Assembly (NCBI RefSeq): GCF_033096005.1
Contig: NZ_AP026803.1
Coordinates: forward strand, 223,501 to 287,500
Length of the DNA: 64,000 bases
From: Lactobacillus xylocopicola
GTDB taxonomy: Bacteria > Bacillota > Bacilli > Lactobacillales > Lactobacillaceae
Reading direction: 5' to 3'
Under the pieces are notes generated by a model. It was not told where the DNA came from and did no database searches. It saw nothing but the letters and a program-made list of their open reading frames with translations. The first letter of the stretch is position 1. The number at the start of each line of letters is the position of its first letter. Position numbers and translations under genes: made by a program. Below, piece by piece: positions 50,284 to 59,997 of the stretch.

Positions 50284-51579
50284 ATGAATTTCGGTAAAAA
50301 ACTTGCCGCCGCGAGCGTTATCGGTCTTGCACTAGTGGGTGCTGTAGCCTGTTCTAGGCGGGATTCATCCATTAGGTCAAACCAAATTCCGCCGGTAAAC
50401 CAAAAAACTACGGTGGTCTTTTGGCATGGAATGCAAGGATCGCAGGAAAAGGCACTCCAAGGGCTAGTCCATGATTTTGAAACAGCAAATCCGCAGATTA
50501 AAGTTAAGCTAGAACAGCAGGGTAACTATGATGACTTGCAGGCGAAACTTAATTCAACTATGCAATCACCCAAGAATTTACCAACTCTCACTCAGGCATA
50601 TCCGGGTTGGCTGCAGAGTGCAGCTAAGAATCAGCTGTTGGTTGATTTAAAGCCCTATATGAGAAATAAGGCAGTCGGTTGGGGTAAGCATTCAGTGGGC
50701 ATTAAACAGGATATGTTGGACAGCGCCAAGATTAACGGCAAGCAGTACGGCATGCCATTTAACAAGTCAATCGAAGTTTTGATCTATAATCCAACCCTGC
50801 TTAAGCGATATGGCATACAGAAAGTGCCAGCAACGATGGCTGAATTAAAGCAGGCAGCTCAAACTATCTATAAAAAGAGTAAGCAGCAGGTTGTTGGAGC
50901 AGGCTTTGATAACTTGAACAACTACTATGTGTTGGGCATGAAGAATCAAGGCCAAAACTTTTCAAGTAAGATTGATTTTAAGGGTTCCCAGTCGCGGCAA
51001 GTCATCAATTATTTTGCTGAAGGTGAAAAAGCTGGTTACTTTAGGATGCCAGGCTCAGATAAGTATCTCTATATTCCGTTTACCAACCAAAAGCTGGCCA
51101 TGTTTCTTACCTCTTCATCAACTGAAACGTGGATTAAGCAAGCCGCTAAGCCAGGCTTTAACTATCAAGTAGCGGCACGTCCGGGTAAGTATACGATGCA
51201 GCAAGGGACGGATCTCTATCTGTTTAATAATGCTAGTGCAATGCAAAAGGCGGCTGCTTTTAAATTAATGAAATATCTTACTAGTAAAGGTAGTCAGCTT
51301 AAGTGGGCCCAAAAGACAGGCTATCTCCCGGTCAGTGAAAAAGCGGCTGCCGCTGCTGCCTACAAGGCTAACAAGCAGCTCAAACTGCCAGCTCAGCTGG
51401 AAACAGTTTTGGCTACTAATTCCTTGTACAGTGTACCGGTAACCAAAAATTCGAATGCGACCTTTAGTCAGCTAACGCCAATTATGCAATCCATCTTGGC
51501 GGCTGCCCAAAAGCAGCGCAACGTTGACCAGGCGATTTTGACCGGTCAGAGCAAGTTCGATGCTGCCTGGCAGCAGTAA
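50284..51579 (+). CDS. ABC transporter extracellular solute-binding lipoprotein (paralogue 2)
   Basis: Duplicate of the previous gene: the blocks VVFWHGMQGSQEKAL, TQAYPGWLQSAAKN, VVGAGFDNLNNYYVLG and FSSKIDFKGSQSRQV match it throughout. Lipobox VGAVAC, Cys near residue 20. It is separated by a terminator and a 260-base gap and probably has its own promoter. Lysine and glutamine have replaced many acidic residues, making it more basic than paralogue 1. It may give the importer a second ligand. Confidence 0.9.
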   Translation: MNFGKKLAAASVIGLALVGAVACSRRDSSIRSNQIPPVNQKTTVVFWHGMQGSQEKALQGLVHDFETANPQIKVKLEQQGNYDDLQAKLNSTMQSPKNLPTLTQAYPGWLQSAAKNQLLVDLKPYMRNKAVGWGKHSVGIKQDMLDSAKINGKQYGMPFNKSIEVLIYNPTLLKRYGIQKVPATMAELKQAAQTIYKKSKQQVVGAGFDNLNNYYVLGMKNQGQNFSSKIDFKGSQSRQVINYFAEGEKAGYFRMPGSDKYLYIPFTNQKLAMFLTSSSTETWIKQAAKPGFNYQVAARPGKYTMQQGTDLYLFNNASAMQKAAAFKLMKYLTSKGSQLKWAQKTGYLPVSEKAAAAAAYKANKQLKLPAQLETVLATNSLYSVPVTKNSNATFSQLTPIMQSILAAAQKQRNVDQAILTGQSKFDAAWQQ

Positions 51580-51592
51580 ACCTGGTTAGGTT

Positions 51593-51618
51593 AAAAAGTG
51601 GGCTTGAGCCTGCTTTTT
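51593..51618 (+). terminator. Terminator after paralogue 2
   Basis: Stem AAAAAGTGGGCT / AGCCTGCTTTTT with two G-T pairs and a two-base gap, T run included. Confidence 0.75.
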
Positions 51619-51709
51619 GTTTGTCGTTTTCCGCTTGCATGGTAAGATAATAGCAGTACTAAAACTGGCTCTTAAGACCAGCTAAAGTAAGTAAATAGGG
51701 GTGGACCGA

Positions 51710-52627
51710 GTGATTAAAGAACAAAAATTTTTGGTGGAAACCAATTATCGGTGGTATGACATTAGCAACTTGAGTGAGGAAGACAGTGCAAAGTTACAAG
51801 CGGAATTTAACTTTACGCCTGACATGATCTCTTATATTTCTGACCGTCATGAACGCCCGCACTACGACTACGATACGAACACCCATATCCACCTGCTGGT
51901 TTATGATGTGCCAATTTGGCCTACTACCGCAATCATGCACTTCACCGCCCAACCAGTTACCTTTTTGGTTTCGGGTGAAGATATTTTCACCTTCCATAAT
52001 GAGTCCACCAGCTATGTTTTTGACGAATTCAACGATCGTGCCATGCGGGAAAAGCTTTCCGCTTCGCAGGATGTGACTGAACTATTGATAAAGTTTTTAT
52101 TATTTTCGTCGCAGTACTTTCAGCGGGCGGTCATGCAGCTCGATGTTGAACGTAACAAGTTAGATCAAAAACTATCTGATAATATCAATAACAAGGACTT
52201 GGTCAAGCTATCTAACATTGAAAAAGGGTTGGTTTATCTAGCAAGTTCAATCCAGACCAATCTGATGATGCTGCATAGCTTGAAGATATCTGAATTAGAC
52301 TTTACCAAGCAGGCACATGAACGACTTGACGATGTCTTAATTGAGGCAAACCAGTCAGCTGAAATGGTTAAAATTTCCCAGCAAGTAACGCAGACATTAT
52401 CAGCTACGTCCAACAATATGATGAACAACAACCTGAACGATACGATGAAATTTTTGACGGTGTGGTCACTAGTTTTGACCATTCCAACTATTTTAACTGG
52501 TTTTTACGGCATGAATGTTAGCTTACCAGTTGGACATAGTTCTTCAGACTGGATTACGATCACGGTGGCGATGATTTTTTTAATGGGTTGGTTAATTATC
52601 TTGATGAAACGACACCATTTCTTTTAA
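51710..52627 (+). CDS. corA: CorA-family magnesium transporter
   Basis: Divalent cation channel. A long cytoplasmic N-terminal funnel (about residues 1-235) with a coiled-coil stretch, then two C-terminal membrane segments with the signature GFYGMNV at the first helix end. The final loop is basic. GTG 51710 fits the AGGGGTGG site better than GTG 51701, so I use the shorter form of 305 residues. Substrate Mg2+ is by family; Co2+ is possible. Confidence 0.93.
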   Translation: MIKEQKFLVETNYRWYDISNLSEEDSAKLQAEFNFTPDMISYISDRHERPHYDYDTNTHIHLLVYDVPIWPTTAIMHFTAQPVTFLVSGEDIFTFHNESTSYVFDEFNDRAMREKLSASQDVTELLIKFLLFSSQYFQRAVMQLDVERNKLDQKLSDNINNKDLVKLSNIEKGLVYLASSIQTNLMMLHSLKISELDFTKQAHERLDDVLIEANQSAEMVKISQQVTQTLSATSNNMMNNNLNDTMKFLTVWSLVLTIPTILTGFYGMNVSLPVGHSSSDWITITVAMIFLMGWLIILMKRHHFF

Positions 52628-52641
52628 GTTGAGGTTGATTT

Positions 52642-53559
52642 ATGAAAAACAAAGTGCTCATTGGTTCAATTGTGACGACCCTGCTGGCTTTTATGCTGTA
52701 CGCAGCTAATTTGCGCCGGGTTGAGCATACCAACTTAGAAATTGTTGGGCAAAATAAAAAAGAAGTTTTGCCGGATAGTAAGGCAAAGAAAAAGCACGAA
52801 CTTAAGGTTCCTGAGGTTGAATATCCCAACCAAATCAAAGTTGAGGCGGGCAGTGAGCAGGTTTGGGCCAAAAAGATTGAAAAAGTAATGGGCAAAGACC
52901 GCAGCTATCAGGTTAGTGTGCAGGACTTAAACAATGGCAAATATGCGCGCGTGGCTAATTCAGTCAAGGCTCACGGTGTTGGCGCAAGCAGTCGAATTTT
53001 TTTGCTTGCGGCTAGTTATTACCAGGAACAAGAGGGTAAGCTGGCCGGTAAGGCAGCAGTCAAAGTTAAAAAGGCGGAAGCCGTAAAAGGTGATAAAGTC
53101 TTGCAGCCGGGGATTGCTTATGCATTAACCTTTATCAGGCAGTCGATGATGCAAGGCAGTCAGACAGCCGGTAATGTGCTCTTGGACCAAGTTAAGCCAA
53201 CTAATGTTGACCAGGTTGCTAAGAAGATGGGGGCAAGTGACACCAAGTTTGCGACTAAATACACCGCTAGTCCGCTAGCTACAACGACTGCAGCAGATTT
53301 GGGCCGCGTTTTGATCAACCTGTATCAGAATAAGACCTTGAAGCGGCAGTATGCTAGTTTAGCGCTGGGTCAATTGAATCAAGCAAAAAATAGACCGAAA
53401 GTCGTTCATACTAGCGCGGGTACTATTTATGCTATTGGTGACAGTAAGGCTAATCTTGCACTGGTTGAAACTCACGGGCGGGTATATTGTGTGAGCGTGT
53501 GGAGTGAAAATGACCAAAAATTCACGAAGCTTGGTGAAACCATTAAGCAGTTTTTTTAA
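52642..53559 (+). CDS. Class A beta-lactamase-like protein lacking catalytic residues
   Basis: 305 residues: an N-terminal membrane anchor or signal (residues 5-22), a basic linker, and a fold resembling class A penicillin-recognising enzymes. Equivalents of the three motifs have decayed: S-x-x-K is ASSRIFLL (no Lys), SDN is GSQTAGN and KTG is HTSAGTIYAIGD. So it should not hydrolyse beta-lactams or acylate; a scaffold or wall-binding role is more likely. It starts 14 bases after corA and could be cotranscribed. The family call is from the overall motif order and is moderate. Confidence 0.65.
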   Translation: MKNKVLIGSIVTTLLAFMLYAANLRRVEHTNLEIVGQNKKEVLPDSKAKKKHELKVPEVEYPNQIKVEAGSEQVWAKKIEKVMGKDRSYQVSVQDLNNGKYARVANSVKAHGVGASSRIFLLAASYYQEQEGKLAGKAAVKVKKAEAVKGDKVLQPGIAYALTFIRQSMMQGSQTAGNVLLDQVKPTNVDQVAKKMGASDTKFATKYTASPLATTTAADLGRVLINLYQNKTLKRQYASLALGQLNQAKNRPKVVHTSAGTIYAIGDSKANLALVETHGRVYCVSVWSENDQKFTKLGETIKQFF

Positions 53560-53588
53560 AGTAAGTAAATATAAGCTGATTAGTCAAA

Positions 53589-53616
53589 GTCAAAGTCTTG
53601 GTAACTTTGGCTTTTT
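53589..53616 (+). terminator. Terminator after the beta-lactamase-like gene
   Basis: Stem GTCAAAGT / ACTTTGGC with five T after a seven-base loop. Confidence 0.7.
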
Positions 53617-53707
53617 AAATAAATTAAAATAATTTACATGTTGTAGATTGTATTCTTCAAAGTGTAGTGTTATATTGTACATTATGTTGTCAAAAGGAGG
53701 GGTGCAA

Positions 53708-54271
53708 TTGGTTAAAAAAAGGAGCCTCGATTTAGATAAGGTAATTGAAAAAGCAACGGAACTAATTGGACAAAAGGGTCTTTCTGCCACCACTTTGCCC
53801 ACTTTGGCAAAAGAGCTAAATGTTCGTTCCCAGTCGCTTTATCATTATGTTTCTGGTCGTAAACAGTTATTGTCGCTGGTTGGCGCAAGTAGAATTAATA
53901 TCTTAAAGCAAAAACTAGTTGATAATTTGATGGGGCTTTCGGGCAAGGAAGCAATTCTCAAGTTTGCGGATATCGTGCGAGACTTTATCTTGGACGATCC
54001 CGCCTTGATTAGCATTCTGTACCATCTTAATGAATATCAGCAAGAGGACGCGATTACACAAGAAATCCTAAACATAATTGCGTTGGCCGATAAACTAAAC
54101 CTACGCGATAACAGCACAGTTTCGCTTCATTCCCTGATTGGTGCAGTTCTAGGTTATGTTTTCTTGGATGTGTCCTCATCCTTTGCTGATGAGACCAGTG
54201 CGAAAGCTAATGAGGGTTATCATGAAATGATTTTACAATTAGTTCTACCTAAAAGTATTTTGCAAGATTAG
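53708..54271 (+). CDS. TetR/AcrR family repressor
   Basis: 187 residues. The N-terminal helix-turn-helix reads KATELIGQKGLSATTLPTLAKELNVRSQSLYHYVSGRKQLLSLV, typical of TetR proteins; the ligand domain is helical and unassigned (TetR_C_33-like ending). The start is TTG 53708, five bases after AAGGAGGGG; an upstream in-frame ATG at 53648 lies before that site. It sits 14 bases ahead of an MMPL exporter and very likely represses it. The region 53637-53697, with repeated TGTA/TACA elements (for instance ATTGTACATT), is the likely operator. Confidence 0.9.
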   Translation: MVKKRSLDLDKVIEKATELIGQKGLSATTLPTLAKELNVRSQSLYHYVSGRKQLLSLVGASRINILKQKLVDNLMGLSGKEAILKFADIVRDFILDDPALISILYHLNEYQQEDAITQEILNIIALADKLNLRDNSTVSLHSLIGAVLGYVFLDVSSSFADETSAKANEGYHEMILQLVLPKSILQD

Positions 54272-54285
54272 AGAGGAAAATCATT

Positions 54286-57144
54286 GTGCAAAAATTATTT
54301 AAAAACCATATTTTTTCATTAATTGCATGGGTTTTGATTTTAATTATTTCGGTTGTGGCTTTACCAGATGTCACGGGATTAACACGGGAGCACTCGAATG
54401 TTTCCTTGCCTGCAAACGTTCAAAGTGAAGTCGCCCAAACAATTCAAAATGACTGGGGTCCTAAGAAAAAGAACACCTATGAAATTGCAGTTGTTTTCAA
54501 TAAAAAAAGCGGTAAGTTAACGGCTGATGATAAACGTGCCATTAATCAAACTGTTGCTAAACTGAAAAATGACCGGGATGAGTACGGCATCAAAGACGTT
54601 TTAGCGCCTGATGATAATATTGCTACCCGCAAGAAGTTGCAGTCCAAAAATAATACTACCTGGGTCATGCAATTAAATGTGGCCAAAAAGCATGCGCCGA
54701 TTAATGAAGTAGAGACGCAATTGAATAAAGCGGTCAAGACTGCTGGTGTGCGTACCTATGTAACGGGTGCAGATGTCTTACAAAATGCCTTTTCAAACTC
54801 TATCCAAGAAGGAATTAAAAAGACAGAAGCAATTACTGTTGTCTTTATTTTTATTGTTTTGGTAATTGTGTTTAAGTCACCAATTGTTCCATTAATTTCT
54901 CTCTTGACGGTTGGGGTATCTTTTATTACCGCCTTTTCAATTGTGACCAACCTGGTCAAATACCAAAACTTCCCGTTTTCTAACTTTACCCAAGTCTTTA
55001 TTGTGATTGTCTTATTCGGAATAGGTACAGATTACAACATCCTGCTTTACGATAAATTTAAGGAGAATTTGGGCATTGGCATGGACCGTTATAAGGCCAT
55101 GAAAGACGCCCTGAAAGTAGCCGGGAAGACCATTCTGTATTCGGGTTCATCGATTTTAATTGGTTTTTCAGCCCTTAGTTTGGCCAATTTCTCAATCTAT
55201 CGCTCAGCGGTTGGAGTGGCCGTCGGAGTGGCAATTTTATTGGTTGTTCTGTTAACTCTCAATCCGTTTTTTATGGCTGTCTTGGGCGAAAAGATGTTTT
55301 GGCCAGTAAAGAAATTCGGTGGTGAGCATGAAGATAAGCTATGGCATGGCATTTCTAAAGGTACCATGGCTCACCCGATAATCTATTTATTGGTTTTGGC
55401 AGTTGTGGTGATTCCCTTCGGCTTGATGTATTCTGGTCATCTAAATTATGACGATACTGATGAAATCGATAATAATGTTCCAGCCAAGGCGGGGATGCTG
55501 GTTGTTGAAAAGAACTTCTCCAAGGGTATGGCGGAGCCGTCCACCCTTTACATTAAGAGTGACCACCGTCTTGATAATGAAGCTGACCTAAAATTAATCG
55601 ATCAGTTGACCAAGCAACTTCAAGGTTCAAAAGATGTTTCTTTTGTAACTTCGGTTACCCAACCATACGGTGAAAGTATCCAGCAATTGTATGTCAAGAA
55701 CCAATTGAATACGGTTAACCAAGGCGTCGATCAGGCCCGTGCCGGTCTGAATAAGTTGAGTAAGGCAAGCAAGAAATTAGCCAGTGGTGCAACTGCCCTG
55801 TCTAGTGGAAGCAGTCAGCTGCAAGGTGGTACGAGTCAACTGCAAGGTGGTGCCGGACGCCTCCAAAGTGGTACTTCGCAGTTGGCTAACGGGCTAAACC
55901 AGTTGAATTCCCAGCTAAGTGCTAGTGCGCAAGGAATGGCTGGTCAGCAGCAGAACACCAAGGCTACTTTAGAAAAGAGTTACAAAGATAATCTGTCTAA
56001 GAGCATTGGCAGTCTGCCAGGCCTAACTCCACAACAAAAGATGGCGGCAATGCAAGCTGCTGGTGCTGCTTTGGAAAAAGCATGGCAGCAGAGCTCATCG
56101 TCAATGCCTAACGCTTCTGGACAAATGGGTCAACTACAGTCAGGTGTGGGCCGGTTAGCCTCGGCTTCTGGTCAGCTAAACTCCGGTGCCAGCACCTTAA
56201 ATGGCGGTATTGGTCAGCTGAATTCTAGTGTGGGCCAACTTACCGCGGGTGCGGGCCAATTGGCCAGCAACATGCCTAAGATTACTTCCGGTGTGGATAG
56301 TATCAATAGTGGTTTGGGACAAGGTGCCGCATACTTGACGGGCTTAGCCAGTTCTACCGCTGCTAATACTTTTTATATTCCCAAAGAATTTATCAAAAAT
56401 GATACGTTCCAAAAATCAGTTGCTAATTACCTTAGTCCTGACAAGAAGTCGGCCATGTTGATCATTGTTTTTGATTCGAATCCAAGTAACACTGAAGCAA
56501 CAAAAAAGGCGCAAGCGCTTAGTTTAACGGCCAAAAAGACTTTTGAAGGTACTAGACTTGAAAAGTCAACGGTGGCCATGGGTGGTCAAAGTGCTAAGAT
56601 TGCAGACGTCAAAGACGTGGCCAATAAAGACTTTCTTAGAACTGCCGCTATTATGTTAATTGGGATTGGCATCGCGCTGATCTTCGTTACCCGGTCATTG
56701 CTGCAACCACTGTACATTTTGGGAACATTACTGATTGCTTACTTCTGCTCACTGTCAATTAGTGAATGGATAGTTAAAGCAATCATGGGTAAAGACCTGT
56801 TGACTTGGAATACGCCATTCTTCAGTTTTATCATGTTAATTGCCCTAGGAGTTGACTACAGTATCTTCTTGATGACGCGTTATCGCGATATTGATGGTGG
56901 TAAACCGAGTGAGCGGATGCTGAAAGCATGTGGTATTATCGGAACAGTGGTAGTTTCGGCGGCAGTTATCCTCGGTGGTACCTTTGCTGCCTTAATTCCA
57001 TCCGGTATTCCAACTTTGATTGAGGTTGCCTTAGCCGTGATTATCGGCCTGGTTATTCTGGTCTTCATCATGCCAATTACCCTGTCGGCAGCGGTTAAAC
57101 TGACTTACGAGGGTGTGCATTGGGGCAAGCGCAAGCGTAAATAA
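54286..57144 (+). CDS. MMPL/RND-family membrane exporter
   Basis: 952 residues with the RND fold duplicated: one helix, a large extracellular loop, five helices; then repeated. Membrane helices cluster near 8-26, 180-345, and 780-945, with IGTDYNILLYDKF and ALGVDYSIFLMTRYRD as the conserved proton-relay-type motifs in each half. The second loop (about 500-690) carries short repeats of the form SSGSSQLQGGTSQLQGGAGRLQ, as in YhgE-like proteins. Start GTG 54286 follows GAGAGGA. Export of lipids, toxins or drugs is likely; TetR upstream suggests induction by a ligand. Confidence 0.9.
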   Translation: MQKLFKNHIFSLIAWVLILIISVVALPDVTGLTREHSNVSLPANVQSEVAQTIQNDWGPKKKNTYEIAVVFNKKSGKLTADDKRAINQTVAKLKNDRDEYGIKDVLAPDDNIATRKKLQSKNNTTWVMQLNVAKKHAPINEVETQLNKAVKTAGVRTYVTGADVLQNAFSNSIQEGIKKTEAITVVFIFIVLVIVFKSPIVPLISLLTVGVSFITAFSIVTNLVKYQNFPFSNFTQVFIVIVLFGIGTDYNILLYDKFKENLGIGMDRYKAMKDALKVAGKTILYSGSSILIGFSALSLANFSIYRSAVGVAVGVAILLVVLLTLNPFFMAVLGEKMFWPVKKFGGEHEDKLWHGISKGTMAHPIIYLLVLAVVVIPFGLMYSGHLNYDDTDEIDNNVPAKAGMLVVEKNFSKGMAEPSTLYIKSDHRLDNEADLKLIDQLTKQLQGSKDVSFVTSVTQPYGESIQQLYVKNQLNTVNQGVDQARAGLNKLSKASKKLASGATALSSGSSQLQGGTSQLQGGAGRLQSGTSQLANGLNQLNSQLSASAQGMAGQQQNTKATLEKSYKDNLSKSIGSLPGLTPQQKMAAMQAAGAALEKAWQQSSSSMPNASGQMGQLQSGVGRLASASGQLNSGASTLNGGIGQLNSSVGQLTAGAGQLASNMPKITSGVDSINSGLGQGAAYLTGLASSTAANTFYIPKEFIKNDTFQKSVANYLSPDKKSAMLIIVFDSNPSNTEATKKAQALSLTAKKTFEGTRLEKSTVAMGGQSAKIADVKDVANKDFLRTAAIMLIGIGIALIFVTRSLLQPLYILGTLLIAYFCSLSISEWIVKAIMGKDLLTWNTPFFSFIMLIALGVDYSIFLMTRYRDIDGGKPSERMLKACGIIGTVVVSAAVILGGTFAALIPSGIPTLIEVALAVIIGLVILVFIMPITLSAAVKLTYEGVHWGKRKRK

Positions 57145-57156
57145 GACTAACCTACT

Positions 57157-57201
57157 AAAAAAGATTGAAAGGCGCACTTTAGCGTATTTTCAATCTTTTT
57201 T
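57157..57201 (+). terminator. Terminator after the exporter gene
   Basis: Stem AAAAAAGATTGAAA / TTTCAATCTTTTTT around a GC-rich loop. Confidence 0.85.
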
Positions 57202-57316
57202 GCTATCAATTAAAAGGTTCAGAAAGTAAAAATAATCGCAAAGAAATTGTCTTTATGCTGATTTTTGATTTATGATTAACTTACCAAGTTTTAATAGCAG
57301 CAAAGGAAGGATTATT

Positions 57317-58321
57317 ATGACTACTTGTCCAAATTGCGGCCAAGCTGTTTCAGAGACAGACAAGCTTTGTCCGAAATGCCAGTTTAATTTACAAAAATAT
57401 CGTGATGCGTTCTTTAATGACCAAGCAACAGAGGCCGGAAAAGCTGGTTCAAGGGCTACTAGCCGCCAGGCTTACCGGCAGGAATTCGTTCCCAAAAAAC
57501 AGAACTTAGTAGTACAAAGGATGCTGGAGTGGACCCGAGCCAACAGTATGATTGTACTGTTACTAGGTGTTTTTCTCTTGATCGTGATGAGCTTTTCGCG
57601 TAGCATTGGCTGGATTGGCTTCTTTGCTTTGCTGGTCTGGTTATATCTGGTCTGTGCCCGTGCTGATAAAATCGAGCGCTATACCGCGGACGAACGGTTG
57701 ACTGAAAGAGTTAATCAGCTCGGCTCGAATATGTTTAATAACGTTGAGGAATCAAGTCAAAAGGCGAAGTCAAGGGGGAAGACTGGTGGCCGGCTGCAAC
57801 AACAAGTGACGGAAACGGCAGTAACCAAAAAACACTTCGGCTATGTGCAATTGCTGGTGGTACTGCTGGCAGTGATCAATCTGATTGTGTTGTTTGCCGG
57901 CTCTGGTGCATCAGTCTCTGATGTTACTTATAGTGGTAAAATGTCGATCACGCGGGTTACCTTCAGCTTGGCGGGCCATCTTTTTTCATCAAGTACAACT
58001 CTGCTGTCCGGCATTTTACTCTGTCTCATCTGGTTATTATTGGTCTGCATTCCGATTTTGATTGTTTACCATACTTTGCGCAGTACTAGAAAGGGCCAGA
58101 TTATTGCCTTTCTGTTATCAGTAATTGAAACAGGGTTTCTGATTTACTTACTCTTAAGGCTGTCAAACAATTCGCTGTCCAATACTGGATTTTTGCACAG
58201 GATTACGAGTGAACTACTGGTATATGCAGTCTCAATTGGAGCTTCGACTTACTTTTTGATTTTGTCGAGTATCATGACGACTGCACTGTCTGGTTACAGT
58301 CTAATCAGCAAGAAGAAATAA
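57317..58321 (+). CDS. Zinc-ribbon membrane protein, unknown function
   Basis: 334 residues. An N-terminal zinc ribbon has CPNCGQAVSETDKLCPKC at residues 4-21. After a linker come two closely spaced helices (about 80-125), a basic loop, and four more membrane segments. Start ATG 57317 with GGAAGG six bases upstream; the frame extends to 57272 but without a ribosome site. Zinc-ribbon membrane proteins of this type are common in lactobacilli, with no known role. Confidence 0.75.
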   Translation: MTTCPNCGQAVSETDKLCPKCQFNLQKYRDAFFNDQATEAGKAGSRATSRQAYRQEFVPKKQNLVVQRMLEWTRANSMIVLLLGVFLLIVMSFSRSIGWIGFFALLVWLYLVCARADKIERYTADERLTERVNQLGSNMFNNVEESSQKAKSRGKTGGRLQQQVTETAVTKKHFGYVQLLVVLLAVINLIVLFAGSGASVSDVTYSGKMSITRVTFSLAGHLFSSSTTLLSGILLCLIWLLLVCIPILIVYHTLRSTRKGQIIAFLLSVIETGFLIYLLLRLSNNSLSNTGFLHRITSELLVYAVSIGASTYFLILSSIMTTALSGYSLISKKK

Positions 58322-58375
58322 AATAGGGTCTGAGCAAAAGTCCGCTTTAAGCCAAACTAAAAAATTTTACAATTT

Positions 58376-58424
58376 AAAAAGACTGACAAATCGACGTTTG
58401 TTAACGTGATTTGTCAGTCTTTTT
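58376..58424. terminator. Long bidirectional terminator
   Basis: AAAAAGACTGACAAATC paired to GATTTGTCAGTCTTTTT, with a nested ACGTT/AACGT in the loop: a near-perfect hairpin of over 20 pairs between two convergent genes. Confidence 0.9.
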
Positions 58425-58463
58425 GGTTAGATTAGATTTCTTTTCAGGCTCTTTTGGTAAGCT

Positions 58464-59840
58464 TTACTTACTTTGCATGTCAATTACCAGGTGCTCATTG
58501 ACAAAGGCCATCATGCCTAGTTCGCTTAACTCGCGACCATAACCGGATTTTTTGACGCCACCAAAAGGTAATTCGCCGGAGCTAATCCAAGTACCATTAA
58601 TTACGGTCATGCCCGTTTCTATTTGCGCAGCTACGTTGCGAGCACGTTCAATATCGGAACTTAGCACGGAGGAACCGAGGCCATAACTAGAATCATTGGC
58701 CAGGGCAATGGCTTCTTCCTCGTCCTCAACTTCATAGACAATTGCGACGGGTCCAAAGAATTCCTGGTCAAAGGCAGGATTATCGCGATCGACATTAGTC
58801 AGGATGATTGGGCGGAAAAAGGCGCCAGCTGAATCAATTTCTGGATATTCGTAAAAAACTTTTGCTCCACCAGCGATTGCGGCTTGCACTTGCTGGGTTA
58901 GCTTTTCTTTGGCACCAGCTGAGTTCATTGGGGCCAAGGTCGTCTTAGGATCGAGGGGGTCCCCCGGTTTAAGACTTGCAAAGACCGCCTTTAATTCTTT
59001 AAGAACTTCCTGGTATTTTGACTTGGCGACAATCATTCGTTTGGATGAGGTACATACCTGCCCAGCATTGTAAGTTCTTGCCGAGCTGAGCGCTTGCTTT
59101 AAAACAGCCGGATCAACATCATCCAGGATAATAAAGGCATCATTACCGCCGAGTTCCATAGTTGATTTTTTGAGGTTTTTACCAGCGTTTTCGGCAACGG
59201 AGGCACCCCCGCGTTCCGAACCAGTTAAGGCAACACCCTGAATACGGGAATCAGCAATAATGGTGTCCAATTGGTCATAAGTAGGGAAGAGGTTAATTAA
59301 ACTACCTTCTGGTGCGCCCGCCTGTTTAACAATTTTGGTAATTAATTCAGCTGAACCAGGAACGTTGTGAGCATGCTTGAGCAGAACCGGGTTGCCAACG
59401 ATAAAGTTGGGTGCAAAGACTCTAATAACTTGGTAAAGAGGGAAGTTCCACGGTTCACAGGCCATAATTACGCCAGTTGCTTGTTTCAAGTAGTATGCCT
59501 TGCCTAGTTGTGAGTCAATGGGCTGCGGCTTCAACATGTCTGGCCCCTTGTCTGCGTAATAGTCACAAATTGAAGCACACAGGTCAACTTCACCGCGTGA
59601 TTCTTCAATCACTTTGCCCATTTCACGGGTCATTATTTCTGCCATCTCCTCCTTCTGCTGACGCAGTTCGGCAGCTATTTGACGCAGGGTCTTACTGCGG
59701 CCTGAGGGACTTTCGTGACGCCATTTTTGATAGAGTGCGTGGGCAAGACTGATAGCATCTTCAATTTGGGCATTGGTTGAATTCTCATAATTGGCAAAGT
59801 TTTCGTTTGTAAATGGATTAATCGATTGATATTTAGCCAT
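58464..59840 (-). CDS. NAD(P)-dependent aldehyde dehydrogenase, succinate-semialdehyde type
   Basis: Oxidises an aldehyde to the acid. Motifs: [31 protein letters not shown] (catalytic Glu), [12 protein letters not shown] (catalytic Cys), [16 protein letters not shown] and [17 protein letters not shown]. 458 residues, length and motif set of the GabD/Sad group. The start at 59840 ([10 protein letters not shown]) has GGAGATCC upstream; an extended frame to 59867 has no such site. Succinate semialdehyde is a guess by subfamily. Monocistronic. Confidence 0.92.
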   Translation of the reverse strand: MAKYQSINPFTNENFANYENSTNAQIEDAISLAHALYQKWRHESPSGRSKTLRQIAAELRQQKEEMAEIMTREMGKVIEESRGEVDLCASICDYYADKGPDMLKPQPIDSQLGKAYYLKQATGVIMACEPWNFPLYQVIRVFAPNFIVGNPVLLKHAHNVPGSAELITKIVKQAGAPEGSLINLFPTYDQLDTIIADSRIQGVALTGSERGGASVAENAGKNLKKSTMELGGNDAFIILDDVDPAVLKQALSSARTYNAGQVCTSSKRMIVAKSKYQEVLKELKAVFASLKPGDPLDPKTTLAPMNSAGAKEKLTQQVQAAIAGGAKVFYEYPEIDSAGAFFRPIILTNVDRDNPAFDQEFFGPVAIVYEVEDEEEAIALANDSSYGLGSSVLSSDIERARNVAAQIETGMTVINGTWISSGELPFGGVKKSGYGRELSELGMMAFVNEHLVIDMQSK

Positions 59841-59956
59841 AATGGATCTCCTTAAAATATTTTGCAATTTGCAATTGATAAGTGGACATTACTCATTATA
59901 AAACGTTTTCACAAAAGTTGTTATGCATTAGCACAGTTTTTACTAATTATTAATAA

Positions 59957-59997
59957 GTAAAAAAGTGGTCAGCACAATCTGGCGACTAACTTCACTT
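59957..59997 (-). terminator. Terminator overlapping the stop of the alpha/beta hydrolase gene
   Basis: Minus strand: AAGTG..GTTAG pairs with CTGAC..CACTT, then a T run; the stem begins just before the TGA. Confidence 0.45.
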
